Shown here piece by piece: positions 1 to 7,692 of a stretch of 64,000 nt of DNA. The notes beneath the pieces are model-generated. The model had not been told where the DNA came from and did not search any database. It saw only the letters and a list, made by a program, of their open reading frames with translations. This stretch comes from Bhargavaea cecembensis. Its GTDB lineage: Bacteria; Bacillota; Bacilli; Bacillales_A; Planococcaceae. Positions within the stretch are counted from its first letter, which is position 1. The number at the start of each line of letters is the position of its first letter. A program made the position numbers and the translations under genes. The stretch spans positions 158,889 to 222,888 of the forward strand of contig NZ_LQNT01000013.1 of assembly GCF_001619585.1 (NCBI RefSeq), written 5' to 3'.

Positions 1-8
1 TTCATTCA
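1..8 (+). promoter_or_regulatory. Partial FadR-type operator (right half) upstream of fadN
   Basis: The first eight bases read TTCATTCA, the right half of the FadR operator known from Bacillus (TGAATGA...TCATTCA). It lies 20 bases before the fadN start, where a repressor would block the operon. The left half is outside the window, so the assignment is tentative. Confidence 0.4.
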
Positions 9-28
9 AGGTAGAAGGAGGCAATCAA

Positions 29-2416
29 TTGGCTCACCAAATCAATAAGGCCGCTGTCATCGGCTCCGGTGTTATGGGCTCAGGAATAGCGGCTCATCTC
101 GCAAACATCGGCATTCCGGTTCTTCTGTTGGACATTGTGCCGAATAAGCTGACAGCCGAAGAGGAAGCAAAAAATCTTACGCTCAAAGACAGCAAGGTCC
201 GCAACCGGCTGACGGACCAGGCGCTCAAGAACATGAAAAAGCAGAAGCCGGCACCGCTTGCATCCAGTGATAGTCTTTCCCGCATTACGGCTGGGAACCT
301 GGAAGATGATCTTGAAAAGCTGAAGGATGCGGATTGGATCATCGAAGTGGTTGTGGAGAACCTGGACATCAAGAAAGCCCTTTACGACAAGATTGAGGGA
401 GTCCGATCAGAGCATGCGATTGTTTCGTCAAATACGTCGGGCATCAGCATCGAAGCGATGGCAGAAGGGCGTTCGGAACAATTCCGCAAGCATTTCCTCG
501 GCACCCACTTCTTTAACCCGCCGCGCTACCTGAAATTGCTTGAAGTCATTCCGACGAAAGATACGGCGCCTGAAGTGCTGGACTTCATGGTCCGCTTCGG
601 GGAGGACCGGCTCGGCAAGGGTGTTGTCATTGCGAAGGATACGCCGAACTTCATCGGCAACCGGATCGGGACATATGGTCTCCTCATCACACTCCGTGAA
701 ATGATGGAGCGGGGCTACTCGGTGGGGGAAGTCGATTCGGTCACCGGCACGCTGATCGGACGTCCGAAGTCAGCAACTTTCCGCACGCTGGATGTTGTCG
801 GGCTTGACACATTCGTCCATGTGGCGAAAAACGTGTATGACCAGACGGAAGGCGACGAGAAAGAAGTGTTCAGCACGCCGGAATTCCTCGTAAAAATGGT
901 GGAAAACGGATGGCTGGGCGCCAAGTCGAAGCAGGGCTTCTATCTGAAGGAAGGCAAGGAGATCAGCGAAATCGACCCTGCCACGCTCGAATACTCGCCA
1001 CAGAAGAAATTGAAAGCGCCTTCCATTGAAATGGCTACGCAGCTCAAAGGTGATGCCAGGCTGCAGACGCTCGTCTATGCGAATGACCGTGCGGGCGAAC
1101 TCCTTTGGAACATCCTGGCTCCGACACTTCTGTATTCTGCGGAGAAGGTCGGTGAGATTGCGGATGATATCGCCTCGATCGACAATGCGATGAAGTGGGG
1201 CTTCGGCTGGAAGCAGGGTCCGTTTGAGCTGTGGGATGCCATCGGCGTCGGGAAGTCGGTCGACCGGATGAAGAAGGAGGGCCGGGTGATTCCGGCATTT
1301 GTCCGGAAGCTTCTGGATTCCGGGAAGTCCTCTTTCTATCAGGACGATGAAGGGGTTCTGAAATACTTTGATGGTGAAGGTTACTCGCCTGTCGGGGTGA
1401 ATGACAAAGAGATCGACCTGAAAAAGTGGAAAGCACGCCATGGCGTCATCAAGAAAAACACCGGAGCAAGCCTGATTGATCTTGGTGATGGCGTCGCGCT
1501 GCTCGAGTTCACTTCCCAGGCGAATTCACTCGGTCCGGACGTCATCAAGATGCTCATTGACTCGCTTGAGGAAGTGGAGAACAACGACGCATACAAGGGA
1601 CTCGTCATCGCCAACCAGGGCAAAAACTTCTCTGTCGGGGCGAACCTCGGCATGATTCTGATGGAAGCGCAGGACGACAACATCTTCGAACTGGATTATA
1701 TGATCAAATCTTTCCAGGACGCCATGATGAAGGTCCGCTATTCGAAAAAACCGGTCGTTGTCGCGCCGCACGGCATGACTCTCGGCGGCGGGGCGGAAAT
1801 CACACTGCCGGCCGCGCATATCCAGGCGACGATGGAAACGTATATCGGGCTCGTGGAAACCGGTGTAGGACTGATTCCGGGCGGGGGCGGCAACATCAGC
1901 CTTTACCGCAAGCATCTTGAAGGGATGCCGAACGGCGTAAAGGCAGACTACGTCGACATCGCAGCAAAAGTGTTCGAGACCGTTGCGATGGCGAAAGTCT
2001 CGACATCCGGCGAGGAAGCGCGCGAGAACAACTTCCTCGGCAAGGCGGATGGCGTAAGTGTTAACCGGGATCACCAGATCCATGATGCGAAGCAGGCTGC
2101 GCTTGCCCTATACGAAGGGGGCTACACGGCGCCTTCAAAGCGGACCGTCCCTGTTGCGGGAGAGCCGGGTTATGCCGCGATGATTGTTGGCGCGGAAGGC
2201 TTGCACCTTTCGGGATACATCAGTGACCACGACCTGAAGATTGCGAAGAAACTCGCTTACGTTCTTTCCGGCGGTAAAGTGCCGTATGGTACCGAAGTCG
2301 ATGAACAATACATGCTCGACCTGGAGCGGGAAGCGTTCCTGCAGCTTGTCGCAGAACCGAAATCCCAGCAGCGGATGCAGCACATGCTCGTGAAAGGCAA
2401 GCCGCTCCGCAACTGA
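29..2416 (+). CDS. fadN: 3-hydroxyacyl-CoA dehydrogenase / enoyl-CoA hydratase, FadN
   Basis: Bifunctional beta-oxidation enzyme of 795 residues, the usual FadN length. It hydrates 2-enoyl-CoA and oxidises the resulting 3-hydroxyacyl-CoA with NAD. The N-terminus has the Rossmann motif GSGVMGSG (about residues 12-19), followed by 3-hydroxyacyl-CoA dehydrogenase domains to about residue 430. The C-terminal part is a crotonase-like domain with GKNFSVGANLG and the glycine-rich HGMTLGGGAE segment. I take the TTG at 29 because AAGGAGG lies 7 bases upstream. It is the first gene of a fadN-fadA-fadE cluster as in B. subtilis; fadA follows after 28 bases. A half FadR site at the window edge suggests repression in the absence of long-chain acyl-CoA. 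Confidence 0.95.
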   Translation: MAHQINKAAVIGSGVMGSGIAAHLANIGIPVLLLDIVPNKLTAEEEAKNLTLKDSKVRNRLTDQALKNMKKQKPAPLASSDSLSRITAGNLEDDLEKLKDADWIIEVVVENLDIKKALYDKIEGVRSEHAIVSSNTSGISIEAMAEGRSEQFRKHFLGTHFFNPPRYLKLLEVIPTKDTAPEVLDFMVRFGEDRLGKGVVIAKDTPNFIGNRIGTYGLLITLREMMERGYSVGEVDSVTGTLIGRPKSATFRTLDVVGLDTFVHVAKNVYDQTEGDEKEVFSTPEFLVKMVENGWLGAKSKQGFYLKEGKEISEIDPATLEYSPQKKLKAPSIEMATQLKGDARLQTLVYANDRAGELLWNILAPTLLYSAEKVGEIADDIASIDNAMKWGFGWKQGPFELWDAIGVGKSVDRMKKEGRVIPAFVRKLLDSGKSSFYQDDEGVLKYFDGEGYSPVGVNDKEIDLKKWKARHGVIKKNTGASLIDLGDGVALLEFTSQANSLGPDVIKMLIDSLEEVENNDAYKGLVIANQGKNFSVGANLGMILMEAQDDNIFELDYMIKSFQDAMMKVRYSKKPVVVAPHGMTLGGGAEITLPAAHIQATMETYIGLVETGVGLIPGGGGNISLYRKHLEGMPNGVKADYVDIAAKVFETVAMAKVSTSGEEARENNFLGKADGVSVNRDHQIHDAKQAALALYEGGYTAPSKRTVPVAGEPGYAAMIVGAEGLHLSGYISDHDLKIAKKLAYVLSGGKVPYGTEVDEQYMLDLEREAFLQLVAEPKSQQRMQHMLVKGKPLRN

Positions 2417-2444
2417 GCGGAGGGCAGACGGAGGAGGATGAACC

Positions 2445-3623
2445 ATGCGTGAAGCAGTGATTGTGGCCGGCGCGAGGACGCCGGTCGGTAAAGCCAAGAA
2501 AGGATCCCTTGCAACGGTGCGCCCGGACGACTTTGCCGCACTGACGGTGAAGGAGACGCTCAAGCGGGCGGGCGGCTATGATGGGCCGATCGACGACTTT
2601 ATCGTCGGATGCGCGATGCCGGAAGCGGAACAGGGCATGAACGTTGCACGTCTGATCGGCGGCATCGCCGGTCTGCCGGATACCGTGCCGGCCGTGACCG
2701 TCAACCGGTTCTGCTCGTCCGGTCTTCAGACGATCGCAAACGGTGCCCATCAGATCTTGCTCGGCCACGCGGATACTGTCCTTGCGGGCGGCACCGAATC
2801 GATGAGCATGGTGCCGATGATGGGGAACACGATCCGCCCGAACGCGACACTCGCGGAAACGGCGCCTGAATACTATATGGGCATGGGCCATACGGCGGAG
2901 CAGGTTGCGGTGAAATACGGCGTGAGCCGCGAGGACCAGGATGCATTCGCGGTCCGCTCCCATGAGCGTGCCGCCGCCGCCATCCGGGAAGGCAAGTTCA
3001 GGGATGAGATTGTGCCGGTCGATGTGAGACGGCGAACGGTCGGCCGGGACGGCAAAATGAAGGAAGACACCTTCACCTTTGACATGGACGAAGGCGTCCG
3101 CGAAGGAACCAATATGGAGACCCTCGCAAAACTGCGGCCTGCGTTTAATGTGAAAGGCTCAGTCACGGCGGGGAACGCTTCCCAGACATCGGACGGAGCG
3201 GGCACGGTCCTGATCATGGACCGCGAAAAGGCGGAAGCCGAAGGACTGAAGCCGATCGCCAAGTTCCGCTCGTTCGCAGTCGGCGGTGTTCCGCCGGAAG
3301 TGATGGGCATCGGTCCGATCGAAGCCGTGCCGAAAGCGCTGAAGCTTGCCGGCCTGTCCGTTGAAGACATCAACCTGTGGGAGCTGAACGAGGCGTTCGC
3401 CTCCCAGTCGATCCAGGTCATCCGTCATCTGGGCTTGGATGAAGACATCGTCAACGTCAACGGCGGCGCCATTGCGCTCGGACACCCTCTCGGTGCCACA
3501 GGCACCATCCTAACGCTGAAGCTCATGAACGAGCTCAAGCGCCGCAATGAACAGTTTGGTGCCGTCACCATGTGCATCGGCGGAGGCATGGGAGCCGCCG
3601 GCGTATTCGAAATGTTGGTTTAA
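2445..3623 (+). CDS. fadA: Acetyl-CoA acyltransferase (3-ketoacyl-CoA thiolase), FadA
   Basis: Thiolase of 392 residues that cleaves 3-ketoacyl-CoA to acetyl-CoA and a shortened acyl-CoA, the last step of each beta-oxidation turn. The acyl-accepting cysteine is Cys90 in NRFCSSG. The catalytic histidine sits in ALGHPLGATG, and the second cysteine is in the C-terminal MCIGGGMGAAG motif. All thiolase signatures are intact. The ATG has a GGAGGAGG site upstream and follows fadN closely, so the two are probably co-transcribed. A 327-base spacer filled with repeats separates it from fadE. Confidence 0.95.
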   Translation: MREAVIVAGARTPVGKAKKGSLATVRPDDFAALTVKETLKRAGGYDGPIDDFIVGCAMPEAEQGMNVARLIGGIAGLPDTVPAVTVNRFCSSGLQTIANGAHQILLGHADTVLAGGTESMSMVPMMGNTIRPNATLAETAPEYYMGMGHTAEQVAVKYGVSREDQDAFAVRSHERAAAAIREGKFRDEIVPVDVRRRTVGRDGKMKEDTFTFDMDEGVREGTNMETLAKLRPAFNVKGSVTAGNASQTSDGAGTVLIMDREKAEAEGLKPIAKFRSFAVGGVPPEVMGIGPIEAVPKALKLAGLSVEDINLWELNEAFASQSIQVIRHLGLDEDIVNVNGGAIALGHPLGATGTILTLKLMNELKRRNEQFGAVTMCIGGGMGAAGVFEMLV

Positions 3624-3624
3624 A

Positions 3625-3738
3625 AGCGGAAGGCGGTTGGTCACGGGCGACAGGCATAAGACGGCCTGCGCAGTGAGGCCTGCCTCACGGAGCGGGACGG
3701 CTTATGACCCGAGCCCGTACCGCCTGAAGCTGGATAGA
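3625..3738. repeat. Structured intergenic repeat, copy 1
   Basis: Copy 1 of a pair. Landmarks are CGACAGGCATAAG (3648-3660), a hairpin with arms GTGAGGC 3673-3679 and GCCTCAC 3682-3688, CTTATGACCC (3701-3710) and GAAGCTGGA (3726-3734). Nested pairings are GGCGG/CCGCC (3632-3636 with 3720-3724), ACGGGC/GCCCGT (3643-3648 with 3713-3718) and CATAAG/CTTATG. Copy 2 keeps the layout but changes the stem sequences in a compensatory way. Similar elements recur between genes in many Bacillales genomes (general knowledge, not checked here). Confidence 0.75.
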
Positions 3739-3741
3739 GTA

Positions 3742-3862
3742 AGTGCGGAGGGCGGCTACCCAGGCCCGACAGGCATAAGGGGGCATGCGCAGCGGATCCT
3801 GATCCGCGGAGCGTAGCCACTTATGACCCCGAGGGCCTGCCGAGAGAAGCTGGACGTAACCC
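3742..3862. repeat. Structured intergenic repeat, copy 2
   Basis: Copy 2 shares CGACAGGCATAAG, TGCGCA, GGAGCG, CTTATGACCC and GAAGCTGGA with copy 1. Its inner hairpin is GCGGATC/GATCCGC (3792-3798 with 3801-3807) and its outer arm is CAGGCCC/GGGCCTG (3761-3767 with 3833-3839). Both stems differ in sequence from copy 1 yet stay fully paired. The segments between the CATAAG arm and the hairpin are 12 bases on each side in both copies. Confidence 0.75.
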
Positions 3863-3893
3863 AAGCCGATAGCCTGCCGCCCGGAGCTGGCGA

Positions 3894-3922
3894 TCGACAG
3901 AGCAAAGACCACTTGATATAAA
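3894..3922 (+). promoter_or_regulatory. Candidate sigma-A promoter for fadE
   Basis: TCGACA (3894-3899) and TATAAA (3917-3922) are 17 bases apart, with a TG at 3914-3915 giving an extended -10. The -35 lies in the tail just after repeat copy 2, so fadE may have its own promoter in addition to read-through from fadNA. Confidence 0.45.
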
Positions 3923-3950
3923 ACCAAAAAAGAACAAGGAGGAAACGATT

Positions 3951-5738
3951 ATGGCGGAAACGAAAGACAAGGCGCTCGTCAAAGGCGGTGCATTCCTCAT
4001 CGAGGACATCGATGCGGATCAGGTGTTCACGCCGGAGGATTTCACGGAAGAGCATAAGATGATCGCAAAGACGACGGAGGAGTATGTCAAAAACGAAGTC
4101 ATCCCGGTCATCGACAAACTGGAAAATCATGAATTCGAGAACTCCGTGCGCCTTCTGAAATCCGCGGGGGAACTCGGTCTTCTCGGAGCGGATATTCCTG
4201 AGGAATATGACGGCTTCGGCCTCGATAAAATCTCGTCTGCGCTCATCACCGAAAAGATGTCCGTCGCCGGCGGCTTCTCCATCACGCACGGGGCTCACGT
4301 CGGCATCGGAACGCTTCCGATCGTTCTCTTCGGCAACGAAGAGCAGAAGCAGAAATACTTGCCAGCTTCGGTTACGGCTGAGAAAATCTTCGCCTACGCC
4401 CTGACTGAGCCAGGTTCCGGATCCGACGCTCTGGGCGCGCGTACAACTGCGAAACTCAATGAGGCAGGCACGCACTACATCCTTAACGGCGAAAAACAGT
4501 GGATCACAAACTCCGGCTTCGCGGATGTCTTCGTCGTCTATGCCAAGATTGACGGCGAACATTTCACAGCTTTCATTGTCGAGAAAGATTACCCTGGTGT
4601 TTCCGTGGGTGCCGAAGAAAAGAAGATGGGGATCAAGTCTTCTTCTACCCGTACACTCATCCTCCAAGATGCGGAAGTGCCGGTCGAAAACCTGCTCGGC
4701 GAAAAAGGCCGTGGCCATGTGATCGCCTTCAACATCCTGAATATCGGCCGATACAAGCTTGGCGTAGGCGGCGTGGGCGGTTCCAAGCGCGCGCTCGAAC
4801 TTGCGATCAAGTATACAAACGAACGCCAGCAGTTCAAGCGCAGCATCGCTTCCTTTAACCTGACCAAGGAGAAGATTGCAACGCTTGCATCCGAACTGTA
4901 CGCGACGGAAAGTCTGATCTACCGTACGGTCGGCTACTTTGATGACCGCATGGGCCAGATGAGCGAGGAAGACCAGAAGGACGGCCGCAAGATTGCCCAG
5001 GCAATTGCGGAATATGCCATCGAATGTTCAATCAACAAAGTCGTCGGTTCCGAGACACTTGATCACGTTGTCGACGAAGCGGTCCAGCTGCACGGCGGCT
5101 ACGGCTACATGCAGGAGTATGAAGTCGAGCGTGCGTACCGTGATTCCCGCATCAACCGGATCTTCGAAGGCACGAACGAGATCAACCGCCTCCTCGTTCC
5201 GGGCACGTTCCTCAAGAAAGCGATGAAAGGGGAGCTACCGCTTCTCCAGAAGGCCCAGTCGCTCCAGGAAGAACTGCTCATGATGATGCCGGAAGAACCG
5301 GGTGACGAAGCACTTGCGCAGGAGAAAATCCTGGTGAAAAATGCGAAGAAAATCGGTCTTCTTGCGGCGGGCATGGCAGCCCAGCGATTCGGTACGAAAC
5401 TTGAAGACGAGCAGGAAGTACTTGTCAACATCGCAAACATCGCCAATGACATTTTCGCGATGGAATCCGCTCTGCTCCGCTCGGAAAAGGCGATCCGCAG
5501 AAGTGGCGAGGAAAAGTCCCGCCAGAAGATCCTCTACACGGAAATCTTCTGCCAGGAAGCCATGCAGCGCATCGAACAGGAAGCGAAAGAAGTGCTTGTC
5601 GCGTCTGTCGAGGGAGACAACCAGCGAATGATGCTGTCCGCTCTCCGCAAGCTTACCCGCTACACGCCAAAGAACCTGATTCCTCTGAAGCGCGAAGCAG
5701 CAGACAAGCTGAACGAAGCGCTAAAATACACTGTCTGA
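3951..5738 (+). CDS. fadE: Acyl-CoA dehydrogenase, FadE
   Basis: FAD-dependent acyl-CoA dehydrogenase of 595 residues for the first oxidation of beta-oxidation. This is the long family form with a C-terminal extension of about 200 residues beyond the catalytic core. Visible signatures are ALTEPGSGSDA and KQWITNSG in the middle domain, QLHGGYGYMQEYEVER, and IFEGTNEINR, where the glutamate is the expected catalytic base region. The start has AAGGAGGAAACGATT upstream. It closes the fad cluster and is followed by a strong terminator at 5755-5793. The repeat-filled spacer upstream makes separate expression from fadNA possible. Confidence 0.95.
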   Translation: MAETKDKALVKGGAFLIEDIDADQVFTPEDFTEEHKMIAKTTEEYVKNEVIPVIDKLENHEFENSVRLLKSAGELGLLGADIPEEYDGFGLDKISSALITEKMSVAGGFSITHGAHVGIGTLPIVLFGNEEQKQKYLPASVTAEKIFAYALTEPGSGSDALGARTTAKLNEAGTHYILNGEKQWITNSGFADVFVVYAKIDGEHFTAFIVEKDYPGVSVGAEEKKMGIKSSSTRTLILQDAEVPVENLLGEKGRGHVIAFNILNIGRYKLGVGGVGGSKRALELAIKYTNERQQFKRSIASFNLTKEKIATLASELYATESLIYRTVGYFDDRMGQMSEEDQKDGRKIAQAIAEYAIECSINKVVGSETLDHVVDEAVQLHGGYGYMQEYEVERAYRDSRINRIFEGTNEINRLLVPGTFLKKAMKGELPLLQKAQSLQEELLMMMPEEPGDEALAQEKILVKNAKKIGLLAAGMAAQRFGTKLEDEQEVLVNIANIANDIFAMESALLRSEKAIRRSGEEKSRQKILYTEIFCQEAMQRIEQEAKEVLVASVEGDNQRMMLSALRKLTRYTPKNLIPLKREAADKLNEALKYTV

Positions 5739-5754
5739 AACGGATATTCCCAAA

Positions 5755-5793
5755 GCCCGGACTGCTTCTTGAGCAGAACGGGCATTCTTTTTG
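5755..5793 (+). terminator. Intrinsic terminator after fadE
   Basis: GCCCG and CTGCT pair with AGCAG and CGGGC, and the stem is followed by ATTCTTTTT. It separates fadE from yusI. Confidence 0.8.
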
Positions 5794-5832
5794 TTATACT
5801 GATTCCAAGATAAGATGCAGGGAGGCAAGGGA

Positions 5833-6189
5833 ATGGCAATCACCTATTACGGGTATCCGAAATGCACCACCTGCCGGAAGGCGAAAAAGTGGCTGGATGA
5901 GCACGGAGTGGCCTATGAGGCGTTCGACATCAAGGAGGCCCCACCATCAGAGGAACAGCTCCGGGAGATTATTTCGGCCAGCGGACTCGAAATCAAGAAG
6001 TTTTTCAATACAAGCGGTAAAGTCTACCGCGAGAGCGGGCTCAAGGACCGTCTTCCGGACATGTCGGAAGATGAGAAGATCCGCCTTCTTGCCTCAGACG
6101 GCATGCTGCTCAAGCGCCCGATCGTCTTTGACGGTGAAAAGGCGACCGTCGGATTCCGTGAAGCGGACTTTGAATCCGCCTGGAATTAA
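5833..6189 (+). CDS. yusI: ArsC/Spx family protein YusI
   Basis: Small thioredoxin-fold protein of 118 residues in the ArsC/Spx family, with a redox-type CTTC motif at Cys11-Cys14. The length equals B. subtilis YusI, and the position between fadE and gcvH matches that genome. Its target is not known; family members are arsenate reductase-like or bind RNA polymerase (Spx, MgsR), and the sequence does not show which applies. I use the ATG at 5833 because GGGAGG lies 7 bases upstream; an in-frame ATG at 5815 would overlap that site. It appears monocistronic after the fadE terminator. Confidence 0.85.
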   Translation: MAITYYGYPKCTTCRKAKKWLDEHGVAYEAFDIKEAPPSEEQLREIISASGLEIKKFFNTSGKVYRESGLKDRLPDMSEDEKIRLLASDGMLLKRPIVFDGEKATVGFREADFESAWN

Positions 6190-6261
6190 GCGACTATTGA
6201 GTTTCCAGCCGCTGTATGGCAAACTGAGATGGATGGTTAATTTATTCCTGGAGGGGTCAGA

Positions 6262-6642
6262 ATGAGCACACCAACAGAACTTCGCTACTCCGAAGAACAC
6301 GAATGGGTAAAGACGGAAGACGGCAAGGCGCGCATCGGTATCACACACTTCGCACAGGCCGAACTCGGCGACATCGTATTTGTCGAGCTGCCTGAAGTCG
6401 GCGATGAAATCAAGGCGGACGAGCCTTTCGGAAGCGTAGAGTCAGTCAAGACGGTATCCGAACTGTATGCACCGATCAGCGGCACGGTCGTTGAAGTGAA
6501 CGAAGATCTCGAGGACAGCCCTGAGTTCGTCAACGAATCGCCTTATGAGAAGGCATGGATGGTCGTTGTTGAACCGTCTGATTCATCGGAAATCGACAAA
6601 CTCATGTCCGCAGAACAATACGATCAAATGACGCAGGGCTGA
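6262..6642 (+). CDS. gcvH: Glycine cleavage system H protein
   Basis: Lipoyl carrier protein of 126 residues that shuttles the aminomethyl group between the P, T and L proteins of glycine cleavage. The lipoylation lysine is Lys63 in ESVKTVSEL, within the usual beta-hairpin. In Bacillales GcvH also serves as the octanoyl relay for lipoylating other complexes, which fits the presence of lipA later in this window. No other gcv genes are adjacent, as in B. subtilis. The start has GGAGGGG upstream, and a terminator follows at 6656-6681. Confidence 0.97.
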   Translation: MSTPTELRYSEEHEWVKTEDGKARIGITHFAQAELGDIVFVELPEVGDEIKADEPFGSVESVKTVSELYAPISGTVVEVNEDLEDSPEFVNESPYEKAWMVVVEPSDSSEIDKLMSAEQYDQMTQG

Positions 6643-6655
6643 CCTGCATGCAGGA

Positions 6656-6681
6656 AACGCCGGCATCTTCCGGCGTTTTTT
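6656..6681 (+). terminator. Intrinsic terminator after gcvH
   Basis: AACGCCGG and CCGGCGTT pair around a 6-base loop, followed by a run of T. Confidence 0.9.
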
Positions 6682-6771
6682 GCATCTTCTAATACTAAGG
6701 ACCGCGATATCGGAATCGGCGCCTGTTCCGGATGCGGCCTGACATAACGGTGTGCTCGCGGAGGGATCAGG

Positions 6772-7110
6772 ATGACCGAAAAAGTGATCGTCGTCGAAGG
6801 TAGCTCTGACAGGAAACGAATCGCCCCGCTTCTGGATGAACCGGTGGACATCATCTGTACGAACGGGACGGCAAGCCCGACAAGAATCGAAGAACTTCTT
6901 GAACCGTATGAAGGGGCGGATATTTTCGCGTTTTTCGACGCGGACCGTTCCGGGGAAAAACTGCGTGCGCTCCTCAGGCGGGAGTACCCGGAAGCGCGTC
7001 ATCTCTATACGGACCGGGTATATCGGGAGGTGGCCACTACGCCCCTCAGGGTACTGGCGGAGGAACTGCTTTCGGCAAACATCGAGATTAAGACTGAATT
7101 TCTGCTATAA
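6772..7110 (+). CDS. yusF: Toprim domain protein YusF
   Basis: Single Toprim domain of 112 residues, similar to YusF. The conserved glutamate is in VVEGSSD near the start and the acidic DxD-type motif is FFDADRSGEK around residues 58-67. Toprim domains bind Mg2+ and occur in primases, topoisomerases and small nucleases such as RNase M5. The biological substrate of this stand-alone form is not known. The start has CGGAGGGATCAGG upstream. yusE begins within 10 bases of its stop, so the pair is likely co-transcribed. Confidence 0.8.
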   Translation: MTEKVIVVEGSSDRKRIAPLLDEPVDIICTNGTASPTRIEELLEPYEGADIFAFFDADRSGEKLRALLRREYPEARHLYTDRVYREVATTPLRVLAEELLSANIEIKTEFLL

Positions 7111-7119
7111 AGGATGAGC

Positions 7120-7422
7120 ATGGTGGAAGAATGGAATCTGCAGCAATTTGAAGAAGCATCAAAGACCCCGGCCACAGCCGCCTTTTATCTCTATACACCC
7201 CTATGCGGGACGTGCCAGGTGGCCTCGAGAATGATGGACGTCGTGGAGAAGCTGCTACCTGAAGTCAGGCTGGGCAAGGCTGACCTCAACTATCATGAGG
7301 AGGTGGCAGCCAGGTACGGGGTGGAGAGCGTCCCGTGCCTCCTGATCGCAAAAGAAGGCCGGCCGGTCGAGAAAATCTATGCTTTCCGGTCGGTCCCGCA
7401 TCTCTATGAAAAATTGAGTTGA
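7120..7422 (+). CDS. yusE: Thioredoxin-like protein YusE
   Basis: Thioredoxin-fold protein of about 100 residues with the active site CGTC at Cys29-Cys32 and the cis-proline region ESVPCLL further on. No signal peptide is visible, so it is cytoplasmic. It probably reduces disulfides on an unknown partner. Two ATGs exist, at 7114 and 7120; I choose 7120 because AAAGGA is then 5-6 bases upstream, whereas 7114 overlaps that site. Its stop codon overlaps the -35 box of the methionine-operon promoter. Confidence 0.82.
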   Translation: MVEEWNLQQFEEASKTPATAAFYLYTPLCGTCQVASRMMDVVEKLLPEVRLGKADLNYHEEVAARYGVESVPCLLIAKEGRPVEKIYAFRSVPHLYEKLS

Positions 7423-7448
7423 CGCAAAATGGTCAGCTGTGATATAGT
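7419..7448 (+). promoter_or_regulatory. Sigma-A promoter of the metNPQ operon
   Basis: TTGACG (7419-7424) and TATAGT (7443-7448) are spaced by 18 bases, with TG at 7440-7441 as an extended -10. Transcription would start about 45 bases before the SAM riboswitch. The -35 overlaps the yusE stop codon. Confidence 0.7.
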
Positions 7449-7499
7449 TTCATCCATCAGTCATCTGCTGGGCGGATGAATATAAACGAATACGGAACA

Positions 7500-7608
7500 C
7501 TCTTATTGAGAGAGGCGGAGGGACGTGCCCGATGAAGCCCGGCAACCGTCACGGTAACGTGAAATGGTGCCAATTCACTCAAAGCGCAATCGCTTTGGCA
7601 GATGAGAG
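7500..7608 (+). ncRNA. SAM-I (S-box) riboswitch
   Basis: The aptamer shows the S-box core: AGAGGCGGAGGGA, CCCGATGAAGCCCGGCAACC, then TGGTGCCAATTC and a closing GATGAGAG that pairs with CTCTTAT to form P1. It precedes the methionine importer metNPQ. By family knowledge SAM binding stabilises P1 and allows the downstream terminator to form. Confidence 0.95.
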
Positions 7609-7642
7609 GAAATGCGCCGGCCGGAGACGGGACGGTTGCGCG

Positions 7643-7679
7643 ACCTGTCTGCCTGTACGCAGACAGGTCTTTTTTATTT
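7643..7679 (+). terminator. Riboswitch-controlled terminator before metN
   Basis: ACCTGTCTGC and GCAGACAGGT form a perfect 10-bp stem with a 6-base loop, followed by CTTTTTTATTT. It is the expression platform of the S-box and ends 13 bases before metN. Confidence 0.92.
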
Positions 7680-7692
7680 CAGAGGTGACCAA

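Noticed and set aside
3547..3927. Open frames of 80-90 codons on both strands through the repeat pair
   Set aside because: They arise from the GC-rich structured repeat, have no ribosome site and no protein-like composition; they read across stems that covary as nucleic acid.
7612..7692. N-terminal extension of MetN
   Set aside because: It runs through the S-box terminator; the ATG at 7693 has its own ribosome site and gives the family length.
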